A stretch of 64,000 bases of DNA from positions 91,366-155,365 of the forward strand of contig JAJEKB010020629.1 in assembly GCA_022393335.1 (NCBI GenBank). Direction: 5' to 3'. Shown here piece by piece: positions 1-10,020 of the stretch (its first letter is position 1; every line of letters begins with the position of its first letter). Source of the stretch: Macrotrachela quadricornifera (lineage: Eukaryota > Rotifera > Eurotatoria > Philodinida > Philodinidae). The translations under genes were made by a program, and so were the position numbers. The notes under the pieces were generated by a model, which saw only the letters and a list, made by a program, of their open reading frames with translations, had not been told where the DNA came from and did no database searches.

Positions 1-1844
1 ACAAACTACTTTACCCCTTCAGCCTGCCTTGAGCGTAATGGAGATGCATGAATCCGTGCTCGTTTAGCAGTAGTGTCCGACGAAGTTTTTGGACGAGTTA
101 GTCCATAATGGGCTTTGAGCAGAATCACGATTTCTGTTTTTAATTCATACTTCTTCCGGGGAGTTTTTCCTTGATAGAACCGGCCTCCTGTATACAGTGC
201 TATCCCAGATTGATTTTAACATAAGCATCTCCCTGTATCAATAAGTGGTTGTCAGATTTTTAGGTAGCAATTATGCAGAAACGTGGATAAGTGAAGAAAG
301 CGATCACTGGAAGTCCGTCGGTTGGGTTTCTGTAGATATCAACTGTAGAAGAACATTCAAAGTAAACGAAAATCTTTTCTAGCTCATAATCTAATAAATT
401 CAGTTTATAATAAGGCTGAATCAGCGCTGGTTCTCTTCGTTCCATCTTAATTAGCTTAATGACAAACGCGCACTCACTTTTTGGAATGATTGGGAACAAG
501 GCGCATCTATTGGGTTCGATGCTAGGTTGATATACCGGTTATAATGAAATTAAAGAAGGAAACGACTAGACGTTTGTTGGAAAGTTATTTTAAGAGATAG
601 TACCGAAGTTAGCTTGGGTTGATTTAAATGGGGTCTTGAAAGAGGCAAATAAATGCTGGTTTAAAAGCGAAGCTGTTAATATGTTCTTCTGGTAAAATAA
701 GAAAGAAACTGAAAACTATGAAGGAAATTACAGAATGTTATTCCTATGTTGGGATTTTTTTATTACGAATCGATGCGTAATTGGTGAACTAATTTTTCTG
801 TGCGTCAAAATCCTAATAAGACAGACGGTATGGATAAAAATGAGCTGTATATGGAAATTGCTAGCCGTGAGTGGCTGACCGCAGGAAGGCCGACGAGCGA
901 CTAGCCATTGGTTTGAAATGGTTGTCGTCATGATGATAAGTTAGAAGTAAAGTTTTAAGTGTTTGTTAGGAATAGGGAGTAAAGATTCGATCTAATAAAG
1001 GATTTTTGGATGGCACCGTGACATTATTTGATTGTAGTGGTAGGAGAGTAGAAGAGTAGGCACAACTATATATATAGTTGTGCTGTATTGAAAATGTTAA
1101 GAAGCACTCCGGAATCTTATGATTATGAGTAATCTTCTCAATGCTATAAAACCGCTTCTAGCAAAAAATTGAATAATAAGATCAATTGGATGTATTGCTA
1201 TGGACTTCTGTTATCCGTATGCCTACCTATAAGAAATCAGATTTCATACTGAGCAGCAATATTTGTTGACATACGGGTTCGAGAATAATATTTTGAAATG
1301 TTCGTCTACGAATTTCTTCCTAATCGTCGTCTGTATTAGTGAACGTACTAAATATAGTTTAGCTCATGAACAAATGAGTTAAAATGACTATTATCATTTA
1401 TATACAATTCATTACTAAAGAATTAATGTTTGTTTCTCAGCTTTCATGTTATCAAGGACTATGATGTATAGTATAATAAAAATCGAAACTTTTGAGTAAT
1501 AAGAATAATACCATATTTTCCTTCAGAGGATGATCAGCGAACTCATAGAATGAGTCTTATTGGTCTACTTAGTCCAGGTGAGGGACGTCATATCTATTCG
1601 GAAACTGATGTATTTGTAGAAGACATTCTGAGTAAAAAATGTGGCACTAGGTTGAGCTAGATGTACCCTTAAGAAAAGGCAGTATTCATGGAATGGTAAA
1701 TTGTAGAGATACTACAGCGGCTGACTGCAAACTACAATCAATAAATAACGTTAAAGAGTTTTGTTATGGAATTAGTGAGTTGAACTATTCTACAGAATAG
1801 TTGTCAATGAAAGCATTATCAATTTTCACGACACGCTCGTTTTG
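1..1844. other. Non-coding flank of the retroelement
   Basis: No reading frame here looks like a recognisable protein on either strand; the short open frames are interrupted and low in information. The plus strand is poor in C and rich in G and T. It contains a perfect 24-bp palindrome at 1060-1083. The stretch may be 3' sequence of the minus-strand retroelement or an older repeat; the boundary cannot be seen. Confidence 0.5.
1060..1083. repeat. Perfect 24-bp palindrome
   Basis: GCACAACTAT followed by its exact inverse around a central TATA forms an uninterrupted 12+12 bp palindrome. It could extrude as a short cruciform or fold as an RNA hairpin. No flanking inverted repeats or target duplications are evident. 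Confidence 0.8.
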
Positions 1845-1870
1845 AGGAGTGAGGGTGTGAGGGTGAGTAA
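1845..1870 (+). repeat. Short telomere-like G-rich stretch
   Basis: The plus strand carries two directly repeated TGAGGGTG octamers flanked by further GAG/GTG blocks, so the minus strand reads CACCCTCA twice and contains ACACCC. This resembles, but does not match, the bdelloid telomeric hexamer TGTGGG/CCCACA. It lies just beyond the hammerhead ribozyme on the 3' side of the minus-strand retroelement. Athena-type elements are known to abut telomeric repeats. With only two degenerate units this remains an inference. Confidence 0.35.
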
Positions 1871-1878
1871 GAAAGCAC

Positions 1879-1924
1879 ACCGTGATCGCGATTTCGACCT
1901 TGCTTAAGGGTCTCATCAGACGGT
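1879..1924 (-). ncRNA. Hammerhead ribozyme (type I-like, minimal stem III)
   Basis: Read on the minus strand, all conserved parts of a hammerhead occur in order. Stem I 5' arm ACCGU (1924-1920) is followed by CUGAUGA (1919-1913), stem II GACC (1912-1909), a nine-base loop, stem II GGUC (1899-1896 region) and GAAA (1895-1892). A tiny stem III UC/GA with a two-base loop comes next, then UC and the stem I 3' arm ACGGU (1883-1879). Stems I and II pair perfectly. Predicted self-cleavage falls after the C at 1884. Penelope-like elements are known to carry hammerheads with very short stem III that may act as dimers. It lies on the same strand as, and about 1.4 kb downstream of, the reverse transcriptase gene. 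Activity is inferred, not shown. Confidence 0.85.
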
Positions 1925-2531
1925 TTAATTTGTAGTAACTTAGATTCTATTCTAATGATCAAGAGAGATCACAAATTAGATGTTGATGTCTATTGTAATG
2001 AATGAGTCTTGTTGTCGATTATGATGATCTGTTCCCAGGTAACGGAATCATCAAATGGCTTTAGCTAATGTGTAGAGATGCACTCTGTGTAAATGAGCAG
2101 CAGATGTTAAGGTTGAAGTGCACATCTAGATATAGGGTGCTAAATATTTACGGATGGTATGGTTGGTCATTGTAATTTAATGGAAGCTAGAGGCGCTTGA
2201 AGATTGATCTCTTTTATGATTAGATAGTTATACGTTTCGAAATTTCGTAAATGGGTTGAGGGTATATTCGCTATTGGAAAATCGAAATGCTTTTTTTGTC
2301 GTTTGACTAGTTGTAGATATGTGTTTTTCAGCATTGATTTTGCATAGTTGATTCGAAACTGAACCTTTGGATTATTGGCAAAAAGTGTTGAGTCGTAGTA
2401 TGTATAGTATAATGTGAATTTTATTTAGATTAACTTTCAATAATAATGATATGATTTACATGAAAAAGTTTGTTTGATGCAAAATGAGTGAAGATTTTAG
2501 AATAGAGACACGATTAGGTGTTAGAGTTTGT
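1925..2531. other. Non-coding 3' region of the retroelement
   Basis: No supported gene. The stretch lies between the hammerhead and the acidic ORF, all on the minus strand, and is probably 3' untranslated sequence of the retroelement. Confidence 0.4.
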
Positions 2532-2945
2532 TTATGCATTATCATGGTCTTCATTGTGTTCAGTTGTAGATGTTGTTTGAGATTTAGCATCGTTTTCGGA
2601 GTTGTTTGTATTTGAATCATTATCGGTTTTCTCATCATCAATATCAGTGCGTGTCAATGGTGTATGATAATCATTGTCGTTGTCAGAGTCGTTGTCTTCT
2701 GAATTATTGTCAATTTCATTGTCGTTAGTTTGCATTTGTTTATTTTGTTGTCTATTATTGTTGCTACCCATATTGATGTTGATACCGACAGTCGTTGGAT
2801 TGTGATCAATGACTGATATTATATGATCATGGAAATCAATATTAATATTGTTGATAAGATGAATGTTGAGTGGCATTGGTCGACTATTAACACCATTTTG
2901 AAACGCTAATGAGAAAAAATAAGTATACAATAGTGTGATGAACAA
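2532..2945 (-). CDS. Acidic Asn/Asp-rich ORF downstream of the RT gene
   Basis: An uninterrupted 137-residue frame. It opens with a hydrophobic stretch (residues about 2-16) that could be a signal peptide or membrane anchor. A central part follows, rich in Ile, Asn and His, and the C-terminal half is very rich in Asp, Asn, Glu, Ser and Thr. It resembles no family I recognise. It lies 365 bp downstream of the reverse transcriptase stop on the same strand and upstream of the hammerhead, so it may be an accessory ORF of the retroelement. Giant Athena-derived telomeric elements are known to carry extra ORFs. Low complexity means it could also be a chance frame. Confidence 0.35.
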   Translation of the reverse strand: MFITLLYTYFFSLAFQNGVNSRPMPLNIHLINNINIDFHDHIISVIDHNPTTVGININMGSNNNRQQNKQMQTNDNEIDNNSEDNDSDNDNDYHTPLTRTDIDDEKTDNDSNTNNSENDAKSQTTSTTEHNEDHDNA

Positions 2946-2972
2946 AGAAATGAATTTTTTTTTGAGTGTTGT

Positions 2973-3167
2973 CTAGTTACTAATATGATTTTGTATAGAT
3001 GGTCCTTCGTAATGATGAACATTGTTTTGTTTTCTTGGATTATTTGCCATTAAAAGTATGGGTATTGTAAAAAATCTAGAAAACAGAATGAGTGAAATAT
3101 TTTTGATGTAAATGATTGTATTAAATGATGGATTTAAGAAGAAAAGATGAGATTTAGTTCGATTCAT
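2973..3167 (-). CDS. Small ORF between RT and acidic ORF (uncertain)
   Basis: A 64-residue frame with a hydrophobic N-terminal half and a polar C-terminal tail rich in Asn and His. It sits on the same strand between the reverse transcriptase stop and the acidic ORF. I recognise no homology. It could be an upstream exon of the acidic ORF or a chance frame. Confidence 0.2.
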   Translation of the reverse strand: MNRTKSHLFFLNPSFNTIIYIKNISLILFSRFFTIPILLMANNPRKQNNVHHYEGPSIQNHISN

Positions 3168-3309
3168 AATTTATTTATTTTTGATGTTTGTTTAGTTAGT
3201 TTATTTTTTTTAAACCAAAAAAGAAGAAATATAGCACATACATTTGAAACAAAATGTTAATGAATGTATTGAATTACTGAAAGATCCGAAGAAAAGTGAT
3301 TTTGTAATT

Positions 3310-6300
3310 TTATGTGTATGGACGTCGACGTACTAATTGTTGAGTCAAATTTTCACTATTTCGATTTCCAACAATAAGTCTTGTATGGATAACTGGTGTG
3401 TATTGAAATATTTTATTCCATAATTGATGAATATCTTTTTTATATGTTGAAAGTCGTTCCTCATGTGTATAATGAATAATGAGATTGTTAATCGATTTCG
3501 ATTCTTTTTCAAGTTGTCCTTTAATTAATAAATCGTTCACTTCTTCTTTGGAATTAGGAGCCATTGTTTTTGCTAATCGTGAAGCTATTTGATATTCAGG
3601 AATAGTTGGCTTATATAATAATTGACGACATATGGTAGTGTAATCATTTTCATTATGAATCATTGGTAGAATCGATGATGTGACCATATAATCACTGAAA
3701 AAGTTTTTAAATCGACTATAAATGAATCTTGATGGGTAGCTATAATTAAAAACGAAGTAGTGTAAGAATTGGAATTCAAGCTAAATAATTACCCATTATA
3801 GAGTAACATTAAATTGATTGAACGTCGTTCTTCATTAAATATTGATAATTTAGATGAATAATGAACTGCTCGTAGAAGTGCAGTATCAATAATATTTCGG
3901 AAAATATGTCGAGTATGATCAGATTCAAATGGAACAACATATGGTTCAGCTGCTTCTTTATGATAGACTGATGTGGTCAATTCACCATTATTGTTTTCGA
4001 GAAACACATCCAGAAATGATACACTTTTGCCAATTTGACGAACTAATTTTATATTTGGATGATAATTATTGGCTTCATCTAATAATTGATTAATTTTATC
4101 TAATGTTTCATTTGAAGTAAAGAAAATATCATCAATATATCTAAGAATAATATTGTATAATATAAATACTATTTAATTAATAAATGATACATACCGACCA
4201 TAGATTTCATTCGATGCTTGTTGTCGTTGAACAAATTTTTGTTCCCATTTCCACATGAATATATTCGCTAATGTTAAAGTAAATGCTGAACCCATGGCAC
4301 CACCAAGAATTTGTCGATAGAATTTCTTTTCATAGATAAAAACATTTTCTGTAAGAATAATACGAGCTAATTTTCGAATGGCATCAACTGGAATGCCTTT
4401 CACTTTATGATAACCATGTTCGAGAAGAAATTCTGTAAGAATATTTAAAGATTCTTCTTGGGGTAACATTGTATATAAATCTGTAATATCAAATCTACAT
4501 AAATAAGTAGTTGATTGAAAATAACCATTTACAACATATGTTTCCAGACGACGAATCAAATCGACACCATCAATTATAGTTGTTGAACGAACATGTTTAT
4601 CAAATAGTGGACGAAGTAGTTCATCTAATAATTTTGAAATACCAGTTGTTGGTGTTTTCATTGATGAGACAATTGGTCTTAATGGTGTTCCTTCCTATTT
4701 CAGAAGAAAAGAAAATGTGAAAAGACAGAAGTAGAATAGATATTATTCAAAAATTACCTTATGTGGTTTTGGAATAAAATATAAATAAGCTAATGCAACT
4801 TTGTCTCGTTTTGGCATCATTTTATTAAGTTGCCATGCTAGAATTTGTTTCTTTGACCGAAGAGTATTAAGTAAGTGAACAACTTTATCAAAAACTGTCC
4901 ATAATGGATCATTTTCTAATTCAATATAAGCTTGTGTTTTTTTTCGATAAGCTTCAGTTTTTTTCCATAATCTGTAATATGACCAATATGAAAAATACCA
5001 CTTTTATCTGTAACACGAAGAATATAGTTTTCTTTTTTTAAACGACGTTGGATTGATTTCATTAATTTCAATTCTCTTCGAGCACGATATATCTGAAGAT
5101 AAGATAATGGAGTCATATATTTTTCATATAAATATGTTGCAAATTGTTCAGAGAGTTGCTTGATAATAGTTGATGTATTTGACATATAATGAACATGTAC
5201 AAGATAAGGTATTATAACATCTAGAACACTATTATATTCTTTTTCTATTTGTTTTTCCTTATATTTATTAGACGTCAAATATGTTTGATTTGGTATGATA
5301 TAATTTGGACCTTAATGTAAAAAAATATTAAAGAAGTTTTGTTAGTTTTCCTTCTGACTTACCATTATGAGAAAGAAAATCTAATTGAACATGATTTAAT
5401 GAAACTTTTGGTAGATCAACAATAATTTGTGGATAAACATTGATTATTTTCTTTTTTGATAATGAATCATGACGATACTGACGCATTAATTTGACGTGAA
5501 GACAAGATTCTTTATAACGAATTTGACGTATAAATCTATTTGTATAATTATTTAAATATAATGTCAGACAATACATTAATATATCTGTTTGTTTCTTTTG
5601 AGAAGCATAAGAAGTTGGATTTAAAATTTGTGATTGTAATGAAGTTAAATCTTGTTGATATAATTGTTCATAATATTGAATTTTTATTTCATATTCTTCT
5701 GTTTTTTTATTAAGCATTTGACGTTTAAATTCTTGTATTATTTTGTTACGTTTATTTTTCGATTCCTCTTGAATATGATCAACTTGAATAAAATCGAATG
5801 ATTTCGGTAATTTATGACATAGAATATGTTATGAGAACATGACTAAATCCTCGAAGACTTCCAATTGTTTTTTCTGAATGGTAGTAAAATGATTAATTGT
5901 TTGAAACTAGAAAACAAAAAAAAGGATAGAACATATAAAAAATGGCATTCTTTATTTTTACCTGCTCAGCAGTCAAATAATAATAAGATAATTGTTTGTA
6001 TACTTCTTTTTCATGTATAATATCTTTAATTTTGTTTGCTTCGTACTGAACTCTTCTTAATAAATCAATATGATGTAAATGAACAAATTCTTTCAATCTC
6101 TTATCAATTATTTCTAATGCAGGTAGTGTGCATGGACAATAAGATGGTTGTGTATTTAATTGTTCTGTATATTGATTGATTTTCTTTCGTAATAATATTA
6201 AATAATCTTCTACATTTTTCTCAATTATACATTGATCATTTGATTGTATAATTTTTATAATATAATCCTTGAAAACAATACAACCTTTAAGTATAGATAG

Positions 6301-6824
6301 TTAAAGATAATTTTTGTCTTCATACTTACAGGCCAAATTTGAAATTTGTAACCTTGATCAAAATAAGTTTGATACAAATAAACAAGTTGATTAAGACAAA
6401 ACTGTTGATCAACTATTTGTAGTCGAGATAATATAAAACTTTGTTCGTTTTTATTTTTTAATGTAGAATTTAATTGAATACGTAATGAATGTAAAAGTAA
6501 TTTTCTTGACATTTTTAAATATTTTGATGGTCTATACAAAACCAAATCATCCGGATTTGGTGGACTAGGAGTATTTGTATTAGATAATATTATTTCATTT
6601 GTTAGATTCTTCGCTTTTTTAGATGTTCGCTTTTGAGATATAGATAATTGACTCATTGATGTAATTGAATTATTTAATAAATTTTGTTGTGATAAATCTC
6701 TCTTTCGCTTATTCGAGTCTTTTATCTGATTTTTAATTGTTTGCTTATTTAATTCAACTAATTCAATTGATTTTAATAAATAATTATTAAAATTCCCATA
6801 GTCATATAAATTACATAAAGAAGG
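3310..6824 (-). pseudogene. Athena-like Penelope-type reverse transcriptase, six introns, two lesions
   Basis: Reverse transcriptase of a Penelope-like retroelement. The recoverable exons give, in order, a Lys/Leu-rich coiled N-terminal part, the GPNYIIPNQ block near 5300, an RVTDKSGIFHIGH block, LAYLYFIPKPHK near 4770, the core with DITDLYTMLP and GGAMGSAF (about 4510-4270), the catalytic YIDDIF (about 4135), SFLDVFL, and a C-terminal VGNRNSENLTQQLVRRRP ending at 3310. Six short introns are seen: 6268-6329, 5907-5961, 5311-5362, 4695-4757, 4141-4194 (splitting the codon before YIDD) and 3740-3792. No GIY-YIG endonuclease is seen after the RT, which fits the endonuclease-less Athena group. 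Two lesions occur: an in-frame TAA at 5829-5831 and a frameshift in the T-run at 4958-4964. The frame is open upstream to a stop at 6825-6827; the first in-frame Met is at 6656. It is probably a dead copy unless these are sequencing errors. Confidence 0.9.
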
Positions 6825-6865
6825 TTATTGATGAAAAAAACTAGACAGTAGAGTAAAGAGGTTTG

Positions 6866-7318
6866 TCATCTTGACACCAAATAACTACTATTGTTTATAT
6901 CTCGAGATATGAATAGAAGCATTTGAGTATTACCTGGAATCGCGTATTGAAGAAATCTTTTTAATCCCATTTTATTGAAATCATTGAAACTTCTTTCGTC
7001 TTTAATAATCGCTTCAATAGCTAAATGATCAAGCTTTTTCTTTTTTGCTTTGGATAATTTCTGCTGTATTCGATCAACAATAACACGACCATTAGTAACT
7101 TTTTTCAAATTATCAATTTTATTAATATTACGAAGATTTTTAAATAATGAAGATGTCGATCAATTAACTAATGAAAATGTTTTACTACATTCTTTTTCTA
7201 AACATTTTGCTCGATTTACTCCATTAATTGATACCCGCTTGAAGTAATTCCAAACAGACGATCTTTGGCGCTTATTATCTTTTTTAAAGGTATCTACTTC
7301 GGAACTTTGTACATTCAT
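6866..7318 (-). pseudogene. hAT-type transposase N-terminal fragment (BED finger), broken
   Basis: From a Met at 7318 the frame gives a BED-type zinc-finger start (VWNYFKR, then CLEKEC and KTFS). An in-frame TGA at 7160-7162 interrupts it. The same frame continues with a helix-rich stretch ending LAIEAIIKDERSFNDFNKMG and LKRFLQYAIPG, which matches the conserved N-terminal block of hAT transposases just after the BED finger. The expected second His pair of the finger appears replaced by Asn. The catalytic RNase-H-like part and the dimerisation domain are absent. The fragment abuts the 5' side of the retroelement. It is a relic, possibly of a domesticated BED gene but more likely of a transposon. 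Confidence 0.7.
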
Positions 7319-7800
7319 TTTGATGAATATCTGTTAAATTGCTTGTCTAGTTTATTGGTAAACCACAAGATGATAATGTATAATAATAATATATAATGAT
7401 AAGAAAAAGAGCACCACATTGATAATATATAAAAATGCGGGCTATATATAAGAGGATGATTATCTAGGTAGCGCATAGGATATCATAGGAGATACGATCT
7501 AGATAAAGAAATCTAGGTAAAAGATATTACATAAGAAGAGATATTAAAAGAGATATCACGCATCTAGGTGACAAAGTGTTCATCGAGGTTAAAAAAAGTA
7601 ATAGAATGATTAAAAAATACACCGCAACATAACATAACTAAAAAAAGTTCAAAAGAGCTCCAGCTCGATTAAGACTTTCTTAAAAAGAGCGCACATAAAT
7701 TTACAGCAATTATAGCCTTTTCTCGGAGGGACTGAAGTGTTTTGCAGAGGGAGGTAAAATTTTTCCGCATCAACCATCGTTTCATCACTAATTTAGACTC
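7319..7800. other. Non-coding stretch
   Basis: No supported gene. Short repeats of ATCTAGGTA-like words occur around 7460-7570. Confidence 0.5.
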
Positions 7801-7806
7801 AAATGT

Positions 7807-7985
7807 AAAATCCAAATCCAAACCCAAATCCGAAATCGAAAATCCAAATCCAAACCCAAATCCGAAATCGAAAATCCAAATCCAAATCCAAATCCAATCC
7901 AATTCTAGCATTCAAATCAAAACCCAATTCCCAAATCTGGAATCAAAATCAAAATCCAATTCCAAATCTAAAATCAAAATCTAAA
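7807..7985. repeat. 32-bp minisatellite grading into (CCAAAT)-like repeats
   Basis: Two perfect 32-bp units lie at 7807-7838 and 7839-7870, each made of CCAAAT/CCCAAAT/CGAAAT sub-words. Degenerate CAAATC-type repeats follow to about 7985. The minus strand is G/T rich (GGATTTGGGTTTGG-like). Open frames on both strands here are products of the repeat and are not taken as genes. Confidence 0.9.
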
Positions 7986-7989
7986 CCCA

Positions 7990-9075
7990 AGTCCAAATCT
8001 TTACCAAGATTTGTTGCACCCCTATTCTTTGCAAAGGTGTTTTATATTTGAAGTATTTGCAAGTATTTCTGATAGAGGAATTGAACATAAAATACTTTTA
8101 ATTGCAAAATTCTGTTGAGAATGGTCAATAAATCGGTAGATTGAATTGTCAATACGAAGTGATCATATCCATTAGAAAGATCATAAAAACGACGGTGTTT
8201 TTCATAATTTTTATATTTTTATATATTTAAGCTTCTAATAGGTCAAATCCAAGATGAATTTTTATACGTCGACATCATGCAGACAAACGTATATCTTTTC
8301 ATTTGAAATTGAATCTTTATTTTACTTTATTCCTGTTTTTCGATATTGTCTCATTATACTGACTGTGCCTATTAATTGTACGATTTACTTCGTGTTGAAT
8401 AAATTAATAATGTAAATTTGCAATTGAATTAGATCGTTATTATGAAATAATTAATACAAATAAACGAAATCTTTTGTCTTTCTTCATAAAATGTTCTTGG
8501 AGATCAAATATTAAATTAATTGATGATAAAGTTTGATTGCTTGTAAGAGTTGACTCAATAGATCGTCTTGACCACCTCATTGATTATGAAAGATGAAGAA
8601 GACTGTTAGTTCGAAAGATACAAAAAGAAAGGAGATTGATGTAAGAATTACACTGGAAAGTTTTCTATATTTCTATTTATTAGAAAACCGATTTTTAAAA
8701 AGCTACAGCATTTTCAAACTTCCATCATTCATTAATCGAATTATGAGGACTTAGAGAGTGCTTGATTTTTTAATATATAAAAAATTCAACTTGATTTTCG
8801 AAATTTACGAAAAGAATGGAAAATCAACGTTGACTTTTTAATAAAATTCGAAAATCAAATTCGATTTCGATTTCGAGAGTCATTTAAACAGTGACTGATA
8901 TTGTGTCATTGCTCATTCGCATATATAAGTTAGTTAATAATGTCGTGCATCCATTATTTTCTCCAGCCGCTGTAGCGAGTAGGTAAGTTATATTTTTTCA
9001 TTTAGATCTACCATTCAGACTTAAAGTTTGAATTGATTACTATAATTTAGTTTTATATTTAGTTTTCATGCATTA
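7990..9075. other. Non-coding AT-rich stretch
   Basis: No supported gene. At 8775-8880 there are several direct and inverted short copies of a CGAAAATCAA-like word, suggesting an old degenerate repeat. Confidence 0.5.
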
Positions 9076-9079
9076 CTTG

Positions 9080-9510
9080 TTCAATCGTATTTTTTTCTAT
9101 TTAGATTTGTTTATGGTTAATACAACTTTTTATTATGTAGAATATTATTCTTCAATAATATTTTTTTTATTACTATTTAGCTTTGCTTATGATTGACGAC
9201 ATTCTTTTTTCTATTTATATTTGTTTATGATGGACGATACTTTTTTCTATTTAGATTTATTTGTAAACTAATACCATAAAATACAAGCTCAAGCATCATT
9301 TTTAGTTTTTTAAAATAAATTGAAAAATTAAAAATGATTGTTGAACTCGTATTTTATGCTATTAGTTTATTTAAATAATTCCATTAAACGAAATTTATTT
9401 ATGTGCAATACTATCTTTTTATTATTCTGTTATATTAATATTTAATAATAGTTTTTTATTATTATTTAGATTTATTTATGTTCAATACTAATTTTTTATT
9501 ATTTTGGTGC
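9080..9510 (+). repeat. Interspersed TTTAGATTTGTTTATG-type repeats
   Basis: At least five imperfect copies of a unit like TTTTTCTATTTAGATTTGTTTATG recur (near 9085, 9165, 9210, 9240 and 9460), separated by 40-200 bp. The phasing is irregular, so this is a degenerate tandem array rather than a clean satellite. Confidence 0.6.
9265..9368. repeat. Long imperfect hairpin, 104 bp (pre-miRNA-like)
   Basis: The outer arms AAACTAAT and ATTAGTTT pair perfectly, and pairing continues for about 48 bp per arm with only some eight differences around a loop of under 10 bases. Several mismatches would be G-U wobbles in RNA. Size and shape fit either a microRNA precursor or a small foldback element. It lies inside a degenerate repeat array, which favours the repeat explanation. 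Confidence 0.7.
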
Positions 9511-10020
9511 GTTAGTTGTCAATGACATTTATCTATTGTTCAGAAGTATCAGTTATTATTAGTATACCTGATGAAAATAGAAAATCTTGCTAAAATTTGT
9601 ATTTTTTTTAAATTACATTGTACGAAATATAAAAGTGAAAATTAAATTTAGAACTGACGTTTCGATTTCTAGAAAACGTTCGAATTGCTAAACGAAATGC
9701 GAATCTCTAGAAAAGCCCATATGCATTCACTTTCGATTTTCAAACTAAAAAACCCAATTTATTATTTCAATTTCTTTGAATATCGAATTTTCCAGAAAGC
9801 AGAAATTCCTTGGAGGATTCATATCAACTTTTCTAGAATATCTTTAGCTATACTCTATAAATAATTTTGTAGCTTACCGCGTAGTAGAGTTTTTCGATTC
9901 ATTTCATGAAAATAGTTTATTTATTTGAACTCATTTTCTAATTAAGAACGGCTCAATTCAATTTTGACGAATATTCTTTAAAAAATCTGATTTATATGAG
10001 TTCAGATTTGTCTAAGGAAA
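9511..10020. other. Non-coding stretch
   Basis: No supported gene. Low-complexity AT-rich DNA with scattered CGATTTTC/TTCGAATTT words around 9650-9810. Confidence 0.5.

Larger units (their letters stand above)
1879..6824 (-). mobile_element. Penelope-like retroelement (Athena type) with hammerhead
   Basis: The minus-strand order is reverse transcriptase, small ORFs, then a hammerhead ribozyme, which is the logic of a Penelope-like element. Exact ends are not visible: no poly(A), target duplication or second pseudo-LTR copy was found. The 5' side runs into a hAT fragment at about 6866. The 3' side passes the ribozyme and then a telomere-like stretch. Penelope-like elements are known to attach at chromosome ends in bdelloids. 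Whether this copy is subterminal cannot be judged, because host genes follow on the right. Confidence 0.75.

Noticed and set aside
7669..7984. Open frames on both strands encoding repetitive FGFG- and NPNPNP-type peptides
   Set aside because: They are by-products of the 32-bp minisatellite and have no independent protein signal.
9570..9600. CCTGATGAAAA as a second hammerhead core upstream of the RT
   Set aside because: No GAAA with pairing stem II follows.
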